The notes: generated from the letters alone by a model not told the origin. 64,000 nt of DNA from Ornithinimicrobium pekingense DSM 21552 (GCF_000421185.1 NZ_ATWJ01000015.1:1-64000), one strand, 5' to 3'; shown: positions 24,055 through 33,233, counted from the first letter of the stretch. Program-made: numbers and translations.

Positions 24055-25782
24055 TCAGGCCAGCCAGACCGTCACGTCCTGCGGCACCCGACCGCCCTCC
24101 AGCCGGCCGCTGGCGACCAGCACCTCGAGGCCGTCGGGCAGCGACACCGGGTCGTGGCCCAGGTTGGCCAGCACCGTGACGGGGCGCCCCCCGTCGCCGG
24201 TCGTGCGCAGGGCCAGCACCGACGGGTCATGACCGGGCAGCCACTCCAGGGTGCCGTCGCCGAGGCGGTGCTCGCGACGCAGACGCAGCAGCGTGCGGTA
24301 GAGCTCCAGGGTCGAGCCGGGCACCCCCTCCTGCCGGTCCGCGGCCAGCGGGCCGTAGACCAGCGGCTGGGGCAGCCAGCTGCGGTCCTGGGCGGAGAAG
24401 CCGTAGGCCGGCGCCCCCGCCACCCACGGGATCGGCACCCGGCAGCCGTCCCGACCGGTCTCCTCGCCGGCGGTGCGCCGGAAGGCCGGGTCCTGGCGCA
24501 CGGCGTGGGGCAGCGCCGTGTGGTCGGGCAGCCCGAGCTCCTCGCCGTTGTAGAGGTAGGCGCTGCCGGGTAGCGCCAGCATGAGCGCGGTCGCCGCGCG
24601 TGCCCGGCGCAGGCCGAGGACGGCGTTGGGCTGGGGGTCGTCCGCGGCGATGCCGTTGGGCCGGCGGGTCCCCGGGGGCAGGCCGAGCCGGGTGGCGTGC
24701 CGCACGACGTCGTGGTTGGACAGCACCCAGGTCGTCGGTGCGCCCACGCCGGCGGCCGTCGCGAGCGACTCGTCGACGACGTCGCGCAGGTCCTCGGCGC
24801 GCCAGGCGGTGTCCAGGAAGTGGAAGTTGAACGCCTGGTGCATCTCGTCGGGGCGCACGTAGCGCATGGTGCGCTCCAGGCTGGGCAGCCACGCCTCGGC
24901 GCACAGGATGCGGTCGGCGGCCGGGTCACCGGTCTCGTTGTAGGACTCCAGGACCTGCCGCCAGCCGCGGTAGATCTCGTGGACCTCCTCCTGGTCCCAC
25001 ATCGGGCCCAGGTTGGCGTGCGCGGACTCGTCGTCACCGCCGCCGGCCATCACCGCCTTCTCCTCCCAGTCGGGCAGACCCTCGGCCTTGACCAGGGAGT
25101 GGGCCACGTCGACGCGGAACCCGTCGACGCCCCGGTCGAGCCAGAAGCGCAGGATGTCGTGGAACTCCCGCACGACCTCGGGGTTGCGCCAGTCGAGGTC
25201 GGGCTGCTTGCTGTCGAAGAGGTGCAGGTACCACTGGCCCGGGCTCCCGTCGGGCTCGGTGACCCTGGTCCACGCGGAGCCGCCGAAGACCGAGCGCCAG
25301 TTGTTGGGCGGCCGGTCACCGTCGGGACCGGCGCCGTCGCGGAAGACGTAGCGGCCGCGAGCCGCGGACCCGGCCGGCGAGGCCAACGCCTCGCGGAACC
25401 AGGCGTGCTCGTCGCTGGTGTGGTTGGGGACGAGGTCGACGATGACGCGCAGGCCGAGCTCGTGCGCCCGGGCGAGGAGCTCGTCGGCGTCCGCCAGGGT
25501 GCCGAAGACGGGGTCGACGGCGCGGTAGTCGGCGACGTCATACCCCGCGTCGGCCATGGGGGAGAGGTAGAACGGGCTGATCCAGATCGCGTCGACGCCG
25601 AGGCCGGCGAGGTAGGGCAGCCGCGAGGTGATGCCGGCCAGGTCGCCCACGCCGTCGCCGTCGCTGTCGGCGAAGCTGCGGGGGTAGACCTGGTAGATCA
25701 CCGCGTGGCGCCACCATGCGGCGTCGGCGCGCGCGGCGGCGGGGGAGGAGGCGGGCGAGGTCGTGGGCGGGACGGCAGTCAC
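24055..25782 (-). CDS. GH13 alpha-glucosidase / oligo-1,6-glucosidase type
   Basis: A 575-residue glycoside hydrolase acting on alpha-glucosides, probably cytosolic because no signal peptide is seen. GH13 regions: VIYQVYPRSFADSDGDGVGD, VIVDLVPNHTSDEH, DGFRVDVAHSLVK (nucleophile Asp), ILCAEAWLP (acid/base Glu) and WVLSNHDVVRHATRL (third Asp). The length fits the GH13_30-type alpha-glucosidases of actinobacteria. It lies 47 nt after glbO on the same strand. Together with malQ nearby it suggests maltodextrin or trehalose-related metabolism; substrate preference cannot be read. Confidence 0.9.
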   Translation of the reverse strand: MTAVPPTTSPASSPAAARADAAWWRHAVIYQVYPRSFADSDGDGVGDLAGITSRLPYLAGLGVDAIWISPFYLSPMADAGYDVADYRAVDPVFGTLADADELLARAHELGLRVIVDLVPNHTSDEHAWFREALASPAGSAARGRYVFRDGAGPDGDRPPNNWRSVFGGSAWTRVTEPDGSPGQWYLHLFDSKQPDLDWRNPEVVREFHDILRFWLDRGVDGFRVDVAHSLVKAEGLPDWEEKAVMAGGGDDESAHANLGPMWDQEEVHEIYRGWRQVLESYNETGDPAADRILCAEAWLPSLERTMRYVRPDEMHQAFNFHFLDTAWRAEDLRDVVDESLATAAGVGAPTTWVLSNHDVVRHATRLGLPPGTRRPNGIAADDPQPNAVLGLRRARAATALMLALPGSAYLYNGEELGLPDHTALPHAVRQDPAFRRTAGEETGRDGCRVPIPWVAGAPAYGFSAQDRSWLPQPLVYGPLAADRQEGVPGSTLELYRTLLRLRREHRLGDGTLEWLPGHDPSVLALRTTGDGGRPVTVLANLGHDPVSLPDGLEVLVASGRLEGGRVPQDVTVWLA

Positions 25783-25829
25783 GGGGGACCAGGGTATGCG
25801 GTGCGCGCCCCTGCTCCGAGCCGCGCCGG

Positions 25830-26255
25830 TCAGTCCTCCAGCGCGTTGACCATCGCCTGGGCGGCGCGGTTCATGTAGTCGCGCATGAGGTGCTCGTCCA
25901 TCGGCCCGAGCTGGTCACGGATGCTGTCGATGGCGGCGTGCATGTGCTGCAGCCAACGGTCGCGCTGGGCCGGGGTGACCTTGAAGGGGACGTGGCGCAT
26001 CCGCAGGCGCGGATGGCCGCGCGTCTCCTGGTAGGTGGTCGGGCCGCCCCAGTACTGCTCGAGGAAGAGCAGCAGCCGTTCCTCGGCCGGCCCGAGGTCC
26101 TCCTCGGGGTAGAGGTCGCGCAGCGGCGGGTCGTCGGAAACGCCCCGGTAGAACTCGGCGACGAGCCGGCGGAAGGTCTCGTGGCCACCGACACGCTCGT
26201 AGAAGGTCGGCACCGGGGAGACCGGCGGGGACACGGTGTGGTCGGGCTGGGTCAC
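25830..26255 (-). CDS. glbO: Group II truncated hemoglobin (trHbO)
   Basis: A 141-residue 2-on-2 globin. Typical features: FYERVGGHETFRRLVAEFYR (A-B helices with the B10 region), LLLFLEQYWGGP, the proximal-His segment RMRHVPFKVTP and the conserved Trp G8 in QRDRWLQHM. It binds heme and handles oxygen, NO or peroxide redox chemistry. It starts 12 nt after the stop of the large ectodomain protein and may share its transcript. Confidence 0.93.
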   Translation of the reverse strand: MTQPDHTVSPPVSPVPTFYERVGGHETFRRLVAEFYRGVSDDPPLRDLYPEEDLGPAEERLLLFLEQYWGGPTTYQETRGHPRLRMRHVPFKVTPAQRDRWLQHMHAAIDSIRDQLGPMDEHLMRDYMNRAAQAMVNALED

Positions 26256-26267
26256 CGCCCCAGTGTC

Positions 26268-28895
26268 TCAGGTGCTCCCCGGCGCTCCGTCCTCACCGCC
26301 ACGCACGCGGACCTCGACGGCGAAGCCCTCCTCGTAGCCCTCCACGACCAGCTCGAACGGCTGCCCGGGGACGCCGGCGGTGCGCGTGCCCTCGACCCGC
26401 AGGTCGGTGACGACCGGCGCGGCGGTCCACGAGCTCCACCAGCCGTCGGGCAGCCACACCGCCGGGCGCCCGCCCTCCAGCACGCGGACCCTGCCCCGTC
26501 CCTCGGTCGACAGGCGCAGCCACGTGCGGCTGCTCAGGTCCTCCTCGATCCGCAGCCGTCCCTCGTCGTCGAGGTCCTCGGCCGTCCAGCGGCCCACGAC
26601 CACGGTGCTGCCGCCGGCCGCGGCCAGGGGGTCGGGAAGCGGCTCCCCGGGAGCGGCGAAGACGCCCATGGGCGGTGCGGCCGCGAAGTCGAAGTCCTCG
26701 TGGGCCACGGGCTCGTAGGCCAGCAGGGTGCTGGGGGGCGTCGGGCCGGGCGCCGCGGGGACCGTCACCGCCACGACTCCCGTGCCGGTGCCCGCGCGGA
26801 TGTTGCGGGTGCTGGCACCGGCGCGCAGCAGCTGCTCGCCCGGGCGCCAGACACCCTCGTCGAAGGCGTCGGGCACGGAACGGACCATCGACAGCTCCGC
26901 CGCACCGCGCGTCGTGGCGACGTGCGGTGCGACCGCGCCCCACCCCTCCGGTGCGGGTCGCGCGGGGGAGCCCACGAGGATGAAGCGCCGGCCGGGCCGC
27001 AGGCCCGGGTCGGCCAGCGCGTGCGGGACGCCGTCGTTGGGCACCTGCCACGCCGTAGCGAGCCGGTGACCACCCACCCACTCCGGGACGTCGCGGTCCG
27101 GCGGCGCGTCGGTGACCGGCAGCGGGAGGGTGTCCTCCTGCACGAGGCTCGCCCCGCTGACCTGCACCTGCCACGACCGGGCTGCCAGGGTGGTCGACAC
27201 CGTGACGGTGGCCACGCGGGACTGCCCGGCAGCGGGCCGCAGGCGGTCGGGCAGGAGGAGCTCACGGGCCCGGCCCGGCCGGTAGACGAGCCAGCGGCCG
27301 TCGCGCAGCTCGGGGTCGGCCGTGCGCCAGGCGTCCGGCGGCGGGGGGTCCTGCGGGGCAGCACCGTCGGGTATGCCGTCACCCCCGGAGTCCTCGTGCT
27401 CGCAGGCACCGTCGAGGGGGACCACGGCGGCCTCGCCGTCGTCGGTGACGACGGTGTCGTCGACCTGCACGGTGATCCCGCCGGCCGCCCCGGCCCAGAC
27501 GGTGAGGGTCGTGTCCGGACCGACCCGGACGCGGCGGTGGTGGACCGTCCGGCTCTGCACCTGGTAGGCGGGGCTGGTGCCGTCGAGCACCAGGGTGCCC
27601 GCCCCGACCACCGGACGGGCCGGCCGTGCCACGTCGACGGGGGTGGGGCCGGCACCCACCTCGGTGTAGGTCGCCAACAGCGCCCGCCCGCGCGTCGGCA
27701 CGTCACCGGACCAGGCCACCAGCACGGTCGACAGCCCGCGGCCGGTGCCGGGGGGAAGGGGCACGAGCCGCTCCACCGCCGGCTCCCCGCCCGTGCCGGC
27801 GCAGGCCAGCACGGCCGACTCGCCGCCGGTCATCAGCCGTGCCGCCGGGGGGTGCAGACGGGGGTCGTCCACCGGTAGGTCGCACCACAGGGCCGCGAAC
27901 ACGGCCTCCCCCGAGCGTGGCCGGGTGTCGACCCGCAGCGGGGCGGTGGCCTGGGCGAGGTTGACCGGGACGACCTGCAGCAGGCGCAGCCCCTCCAGGT
28001 CGACCGGCGGGGCGCCGTCGGGGCCCAGGGCCCAGCCACGCTCCGCGAGGTCACCCCCTGCCGTGGGCAACGAGGTGCCGTCGACCAGCGCCAGCCTCCG
28101 GCCCCCCGCGTCCGCGTCGGCGGCGGGCAGATCGGGGACGGGGTCGCCCAGCGCGGAGGCCCACACCACCAGACCCAGCGCCACCGCGCCCGCGAGCACC
28201 CGCCACGTCCACGGCCGGTGGGCCAGGCGGGCGGCCTCGGTGCGCGCCCGGGCCAGGGGGGCGGGTGGTCCGGCGGCAGGCGTGCCTCCGTCGCGCAGGG
28301 GGTCCGGCCCAGGGCCGGGGGAGGGCGAGGTGAGCTCGGTCAGGACGGTGGTGACGACCTCGTCGGCGGGGCGGGAGTGCCGGTCGGCCAGGGCCGCCAG
28401 GGCGGCCTCGAGGCCGGACGACCGCGGCACCATCCGGGCGACCACGGTGCGGTCGACGTGCAGCGCGTCCGCGACCCTGCTGGCGGGCCAGCCCTCGGCG
28501 CGTCTGAGCACGGTGGCCGCCCGGGCCCTGGGGCGCAGGCTCGCCAGGACGTCCCCGGCGTCCGGGTCGGTCAGCCCCGCGACCGCCTCGAGCTCGGGTC
28601 GGCGCCAGGAGGGTGCACGGTGCAGGTAGGCGCGGGTGAGCAGCTGCACGAGCTGGGCGCGGTCCGCAGAGGCCGGGGCGGAGCGCAGGACCTCGACGAC
28701 GAGGCGGTCGGCCGCGGCCTCCTGGCCGGTGAGCATGAGGGCGGTGCGGCGCAGGGCCGGCGCATGGCGACGCACCGCCTCCGGCAGGCCCGGGGCAGGG
28801 CCGCTGGGCTGGAGCCCGACCACCTCCCCAGTCTGCCAGCGCGGCAGAGCCCGGGCGAGGGTCTCGCCGAGCACCCCTCCCGGACGACTGCGCAC
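26268..28895 (-). CDS. Sigma-like/transmembrane/giant ectodomain fusion protein, paralogue 1
   Basis: An 875-residue protein of unknown function. Residues about 35-170 resemble a degenerate SigE-family sigma factor (HAPALRRTALMLTGQEAAAD aligns with the region-2 start of the sigma at 33.2-33.7 kb; DVLASLRPRARAATVLRRAE aligns with its region-4 start). A Pro/Gly linker, one membrane helix (about 231-249, WRVLAGAVALGLVVWASALG) and a predicted extracellular part of about 620 residues follow. This shares motif series with its two upstream paralogues: FAALWCDLP, VQVDDTVVTDDG, ADPELRDGRWLV, GHRLATAWQVP, HEDFDF, STEGRGRVRVLEGG and DGWWSSWTA. The GTG start is uncertain; AGGAGG sits 13 nt upstream inside a small hairpin. 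Confidence 0.75.
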   Translation of the reverse strand: MRSRPGGVLGETLARALPRWQTGEVVGLQPSGPAPGLPEAVRRHAPALRRTALMLTGQEAAADRLVVEVLRSAPASADRAQLVQLLTRAYLHRAPSWRRPELEAVAGLTDPDAGDVLASLRPRARAATVLRRAEGWPASRVADALHVDRTVVARMVPRSSGLEAALAALADRHSRPADEVVTTVLTELTSPSPGPGPDPLRDGGTPAAGPPAPLARARTEAARLAHRPWTWRVLAGAVALGLVVWASALGDPVPDLPAADADAGGRRLALVDGTSLPTAGGDLAERGWALGPDGAPPVDLEGLRLLQVVPVNLAQATAPLRVDTRPRSGEAVFAALWCDLPVDDPRLHPPAARLMTGGESAVLACAGTGGEPAVERLVPLPPGTGRGLSTVLVAWSGDVPTRGRALLATYTEVGAGPTPVDVARPARPVVGAGTLVLDGTSPAYQVQSRTVHHRRVRVGPDTTLTVWAGAAGGITVQVDDTVVTDDGEAAVVPLDGACEHEDSGGDGIPDGAAPQDPPPPDAWRTADPELRDGRWLVYRPGRARELLLPDRLRPAAGQSRVATVTVSTTLAARSWQVQVSGASLVQEDTLPLPVTDAPPDRDVPEWVGGHRLATAWQVPNDGVPHALADPGLRPGRRFILVGSPARPAPEGWGAVAPHVATTRGAAELSMVRSVPDAFDEGVWRPGEQLLRAGASTRNIRAGTGTGVVAVTVPAAPGPTPPSTLLAYEPVAHEDFDFAAAPPMGVFAAPGEPLPDPLAAAGGSTVVVGRWTAEDLDDEGRLRIEEDLSSRTWLRLSTEGRGRVRVLEGGRPAVWLPDGWWSSWTAAPVVTDLRVEGTRTAGVPGQPFELVVEGYEEGFAVEVRVRGGEDGAPGST

Positions 28896-28945
28896 GCCGG
28901 GAGGAACGCCTCCTCGGTCGGCGGCGGGCTCAGCGGCTCACCGGG

Positions 28946-31318
28946 TCACTGCGTCAGCAGCTCGACCGTGAGGTCCTCGTAGCCCTCGACCTCGAGCGTG
29001 ATGTCGATCTCCGGGCGGGTGTAGCCGCCCGAGTAGGACAGCTCCAGCTCGGACGTCACCGCCTCGGCCGTCCAGCTGGACCACCACCCCTCGGAGCCGT
29101 AGAGGGCGTCGGCCGGCTGGCCCTCCACGAGGAAGCGGACGCGTCCCTTGCCCTCGCTGGTCACCCGGGCGGCGACGGCCACCCCGTGCGTCACCGGCAC
29201 GGTCACGTGCCCGTCCTCGAGGTCGTCCAGGTCGACGACCGCCTGGACCTGCCACCCCAGCAGGTCCGGCCATCGACTGTGCGGGTCCAGCTCCGGCTCG
29301 GCGCCGGCCGGCCGGGCCCCGGGCGGGATCCCGGCCGTCGCGAAGTCGAACTCCTCGTAGGGGACCGGGGCGTAGGCGAGCACGGTGGCGGGAGGGTGCC
29401 CGGGGGAGGCTGGGGCGGCGACCGTGAGGGGGCCCGGCCCCGTCACCGGCTCGAACCAGGGATGCCGCAGCTCACGCACCGCGGCTTCCACGCCGTCCTG
29501 GAGCCACAGCGTCACCGGACGCTCACCCAGGCTGGCCAGCCCCTCGCCCCAGCCGTACCACCGGTGGGGGTCCACCTCGCGCGTGACCATCACCACGAGC
29601 TCCTCGGCGACCAGGGGGTCGTCGGGCAGGAGCTCGTGCACCTGCCCGTCGGAGGGCACCTGCCACTGCCCGACCAGCCGATGCCCGAGGGCGTGCCGCG
29701 GCGCGCTCGGCTCGGCGACGGCGGCCACCGGCCCCGTGTCGAGCTCCCCGGCGGCGGCCCCGCTGAGGGCGACCTGCCACAGGTCCCCGATGTTCTCGGT
29801 GACGACCTCCACGGCGACGGTGCGGCGCTCGCCAGGAGCCGGACGCACCTGCTGCGGCAGCTCGAAGGTGCGCACCTGGCCGGGCGCGGGCACCAGCCAG
29901 CGGCCGTCCCTCAGGTCGGGCTGCTGGGTGGTCCAGCTGCCGTAGTCACGCGGGTCGGTCAGGACCGGCTCCGACCCCTCGAGCTGAGCGGCGGACAGGT
30001 CCTCGATCATCGCGGTCATCGAGGCGACGTCACCGTCGTCGGTCACCGGCACCCCGTCGACCAGGACCGACAGGGCGCCCGTGCGTCCCGCCCAGACCCG
30101 GACCGTGCTGTCGTGCCCGACGACGGTGGCCTGGGCCAGCCGGCGGCCGCCGAAGGCGGAGGGGTGGCTCTGCGAGACGTCCAGGACGTGGCTGCCCGCG
30201 TCCACCGGCGGGGGGTCGGCCTGGCTCCCGCGGGCGGCCGGTGCCTGGCCGTGGTCGGACTCGGCGTAGACACCGAGCACCGCGCCGCCCCTGCCGGGGA
30301 TGTCCCCGTCGAGCCGCAGCACGCCCACCCCGTCCAGCGGCAGGGCGACGACCTGGGTGACGGGGGGTGACCCCTCACGTCCGGCGCACGGCAGGTCCAC
30401 CTCGGCGTCGCCGAGCGAGATGGTCCCGGAGGGCACGCGCAGGTGGGCGTCCTGCGCCGGCGGCATGTCGCACCAGAGCACCCCGAACGAGGCGAAGCCC
30501 AGCCCCGAGGAGGAGGGCAGGTCGACCGTCGCCGACCGCCGCCCGTCGTCGAGGACGACGGTCTCCCGCAGGTGCAGCCCCATCGGGGAGCGTGGGGGTG
30601 CACCCTCGTCGTCCAGGCGCCAGCCCGCCTCGGTGAGGTCGGTCCCGGCACGGACCGTCCCGGCTCCGTCGACCCCGGCCGCGTCCGCAGGGGAGCCGCC
30701 GTCGGGCCGGTCCGTCACGGCATACCCCCCGAGCACCGCGACCGCGACGCCGGCGGCGACCGCCCAGGTCCGCAGGCGGCCTCCCGACGGGGCGGTCCTG
30801 GTCAGCTCGTCGGCGAGCCGCCCGTCCAGCGCGGTCTCCAGGTCCGCACCGGTGAGCGCGTGCTGGTCGGCCAGCCCGGCCAGGGCCAGCTCGAGACCGG
30901 GGACCCGGGGGACCAGCCCGCTGACCCGGCGGACGGGGACGCCTACGGCGGCGGCGGTCCGCTCCTCGTCCCATCCCTCCAGCAGCCGCAGGGCGGTGGC
31001 CGCCCGGTCCCTGGGCCGCAGGCTCGCCAGGACGTCGCCGGCGTCGCCGCCGGTCACGCGCACGCCGTCCGTGCGCCTGGGTGCGGAGCGCAGGTAGAGA
31101 CGGACGAGGGTGCGGCGCAGCCGGTCCTCCGTCGCGCTCCTCGGGTCCGCGGTGCCCACGGCGCCACCACGGGCCCCCTCGACCGCCAGGGTGCGCGCCA
31201 CCAGCCCGGTGGCCTGCTCCGTGTCGGCCGTCAGCACGGCGGCGAGGCGGTGCAGCCCGGCGCCGTGGGCAGGCACGAGCGCGGACGCGCTCGCCCCTGC
31301 CCCCGACGTCGTCGTCAT
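28946..31318 (-). CDS. Sigma-like/transmembrane/giant ectodomain fusion protein, paralogue 2
   Basis: A 790-residue protein of unknown function. Residues 15-175 resemble an ECF sigma factor in order: HGAGLHRLAAVLTADTEQAT (region-2-like), RLRRTLVRLYLRSAPRR, then DVLASLRPRDRAATALRLLE and ERTAAAVGVPVRRVSGLVPR (region-4 helix-turn-helix position). One membrane helix is near 183-201 (RTWAVAAGVAVAVLGGYAVT). The 585-residue ectodomain carries GWRLDDEGAPP, VLWCDMPP, VLVDGVPVTDDGDV, QPDLRDGRWLV, GHRLVGQWQVPSDG, PYEEFDF, TSEGKGRVRFLVEG and EGWWSSWTAE, and ends EVEGYEDLTVELLTQ. ATG 31318 is 22 nt after the upstream gene; the longer frame lacks a start signal. Confidence 0.77.
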   Translation of the reverse strand: MTTTSGAGASASALVPAHGAGLHRLAAVLTADTEQATGLVARTLAVEGARGGAVGTADPRSATEDRLRRTLVRLYLRSAPRRTDGVRVTGGDAGDVLASLRPRDRAATALRLLEGWDEERTAAAVGVPVRRVSGLVPRVPGLELALAGLADQHALTGADLETALDGRLADELTRTAPSGGRLRTWAVAAGVAVAVLGGYAVTDRPDGGSPADAAGVDGAGTVRAGTDLTEAGWRLDDEGAPPRSPMGLHLRETVVLDDGRRSATVDLPSSSGLGFASFGVLWCDMPPAQDAHLRVPSGTISLGDAEVDLPCAGREGSPPVTQVVALPLDGVGVLRLDGDIPGRGGAVLGVYAESDHGQAPAARGSQADPPPVDAGSHVLDVSQSHPSAFGGRRLAQATVVGHDSTVRVWAGRTGALSVLVDGVPVTDDGDVASMTAMIEDLSAAQLEGSEPVLTDPRDYGSWTTQQPDLRDGRWLVPAPGQVRTFELPQQVRPAPGERRTVAVEVVTENIGDLWQVALSGAAAGELDTGPVAAVAEPSAPRHALGHRLVGQWQVPSDGQVHELLPDDPLVAEELVVMVTREVDPHRWYGWGEGLASLGERPVTLWLQDGVEAAVRELRHPWFEPVTGPGPLTVAAPASPGHPPATVLAYAPVPYEEFDFATAGIPPGARPAGAEPELDPHSRWPDLLGWQVQAVVDLDDLEDGHVTVPVTHGVAVAARVTSEGKGRVRFLVEGQPADALYGSEGWWSSWTAEAVTSELELSYSGGYTRPEIDITLEVEGYEDLTVELLTQ

Positions 31319-31340
31319 ACGGCCATCGTGCCACCGGGAC

Positions 31341-33233
31341 TCACTCCGGGACCACCACCAGCACCTCGGCCTCCACGGCGCCACCGGGGTAGCCGTCGAC
31401 CTCGAGCGTCAGCTCACCGCCGTCGGAGGGGGCCTGCACCCAGGCCACCGGCACGGAGGTGACCCGGTCGTCGGTCCAGGAGGTCCACCAGCCGTCCTGG
31501 TCGACGCCCCACCCCTCGGCGGGGGAGCCGTCCACCAGCAGGCGGACCCGTCCGACGCCCTCGGTCGTCAGCCGGACCCCGACCGTGTCCGGAGGCAGCG
31601 TCACCTCGGTCACGGTGCCGTCGGTCAGCCCCGCCGGGTCGAGCCGGTGGCCGACCGTGACCTCGCCGCGCACGGCAGCCAGAGGGTCCCAGCCCTGGGG
31701 CGCCTCGGCGGCCGCCTCGAAGTCGAACTCCTCGAAGGGGACGGGCACGTAGGCGGCGACGAGCGCGATGCCCCCCTCCGGGTCGGCCGGAACCGCGACC
31801 CGCACCTCGGAGCCCGGGGTGACGACCGTGCCGTCGTAGCCCGCCGCCTCGGCCACGGGGTAGAGGGCCTCCTGGGTCCGCGCGGAGCAGACCCGCTCGA
31901 GGGTCTCCTCGTCCACCGTGACCCGCCCGGTCGCGACCACCCCGCCGTCCCGCGCGACGCCGGGGCACCGCAGGGCCCAGGTGGCCTCCGCACCGTCCTG
32001 CCCCAGCTCGTCGGGGAGCTCGAGCCGGTTGGCGACGCCGGTGCGGGGGACCTGCCACGTCGCCACGAGACGGTGCCCGGCATACCACTGCGGCATCTCG
32101 GAAGTGGCGCCCGTCGAGGGGGCGGTGGGCGCCACGGCAGCGGGCTCGGACCCGGTGGCCAGGACGGCGACCTGCCAGTGCTGCTCACCGGCGCGGGGGA
32201 CGACCGTGACGGTCACGGTGCGGGTCTCGCCCGGCCCGGGCAGCACCTCCTCCGGCAGGGCGAGCGTGCGCCGCTGGCCGGCGGTGAAGGCGTCCCAGAC
32301 GCCGTCCCGCAGCTCGGGGTCGGCCTCCTGCCAGGCGTCGCCGCCCACGGCGCCGCTGTCACCGTCGTCGGTCACCCGCACCCCGTCGACGTCGACCTGC
32401 AGGCCCCCGGGCACGCCGCGCCACAGCTCCAGCGAGCTGTCGCTGGTCAGCGTCACCGTGGCCGCGCGGGCACCACCGTGGACGGTCCCGTCGCCGGCGG
32501 CGCTGCCCGGGTCGAGCACCACCGCGTCCGGGCCGTGGGCAGGCGGCGTCAGCGGGGGGTCGGGCCACCCCGGGAAGTCGTACTCCGCGGAGGAGGCCTC
32601 GCGGTAGATCCCGAGCACGGCCTCGCCGTCACCGGGCACGTCGCCCCGCCACGTCGGCGCGAGGGTCACCTCGCCCGGAGGGAGCGGCACGGGTGTGACC
32701 GTGACCTGGGACGGGTCGTCCTCGGGCAGGCAGGGCACCTCGACCGTCGGCCCGGCAGGGGTCCGCAGCCGCAGGGAGGGCGGTGTGATGGCGGAGTCGT
32801 CTGGCCCGACCTCGCACCAGAGCACGGCGAAACGCTGGGAGCCGTCGGACGTCGCGCCGCCCGGCCCCGGCAGGGTCAGGTCGTCGGCGCCGCCGTAGGG
32901 CACCGGGACCGTCTCCAGCAGCAGCAGTCCGTCCGCCTGCTCCGGCGGCGTGCCGTCGTCCAGCACCCACCCCCGCTCCACGGCCGAGCCGGTGCCCTCC
33001 GCGGGCGGCGCCGGCGTGGGGTCGTCACCGGTGAGCAGCTGCATACCTGCCGCCCCGACGACCACGGCGGCCGCGGCGGCCACGGCGCCGCGCGACGCCC
33101 CGGCCTGACGGCGGCGGGACCGCTCCTCGCGCAGGTCGCGCAGCAGGTCGGTCGGTGACGGCGCCGGGTGGCTGTCGGCCGTCTCGTGCAGCGTGCGGCG
33201 CAGGTCCTCGACGGTGCGGGTCGTGGGTGTCAT
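31341..33233 (-). CDS. Putative membrane anti-sigma factor with giant ectodomain
   Basis: A 630-residue single-pass protein coupled to the sigma gene by an ATGA overlap. The cytosolic N-terminus of about 45 residues (VEDLRRTLHETADSHPAP, then DLLRDLREERSRRRQAG) looks like the short sigma-binding tails encoded after SigE-family sigma genes. A membrane helix at about 48-65 (GAVAAAAAVVVGAAGMQLL) is followed by about 565 extracellular residues with the motif series of the two paralogues: RGWVLDDGTPPEQADGL, FAVLWCEVG, VDVDGVRVTDDGD, ADPELRDGVWDA, GHRLVATWQVP, PFEEFDF, TTEGVGRVRLLVDG and DGWWTSWTDD. By position it should restrain the sigma factor and sense an outside signal. Inference only. Confidence 0.78.
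   Translation of the reverse strand: MTPTTRTVEDLRRTLHETADSHPAPSPTDLLRDLREERSRRRQAGASRGAVAAAAAVVVGAAGMQLLTGDDPTPAPPAEGTGSAVERGWVLDDGTPPEQADGLLLLETVPVPYGGADDLTLPGPGGATSDGSQRFAVLWCEVGPDDSAITPPSLRLRTPAGPTVEVPCLPEDDPSQVTVTPVPLPPGEVTLAPTWRGDVPGDGEAVLGIYREASSAEYDFPGWPDPPLTPPAHGPDAVVLDPGSAAGDGTVHGGARAATVTLTSDSSLELWRGVPGGLQVDVDGVRVTDDGDSGAVGGDAWQEADPELRDGVWDAFTAGQRRTLALPEEVLPGPGETRTVTVTVVPRAGEQHWQVAVLATGSEPAAVAPTAPSTGATSEMPQWYAGHRLVATWQVPRTGVANRLELPDELGQDGAEATWALRCPGVARDGGVVATGRVTVDEETLERVCSARTQEALYPVAEAAGYDGTVVTPGSEVRVAVPADPEGGIALVAAYVPVPFEEFDFEAAAEAPQGWDPLAAVRGEVTVGHRLDPAGLTDGTVTEVTLPPDTVGVRLTTEGVGRVRLLVDGSPAEGWGVDQDGWWTSWTDDRVTSVPVAWVQAPSDGGELTLEVDGYPGGAVEAEVLVVVPE

Noticed and set aside
28946-31384. 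Longer N-terminus of paralogue 2 from 31384
   Set aside because: It would overlap the end of the upstream gene, is Trp/Arg-rich and lacks a start signal; ATG 31318 begins the conserved part.
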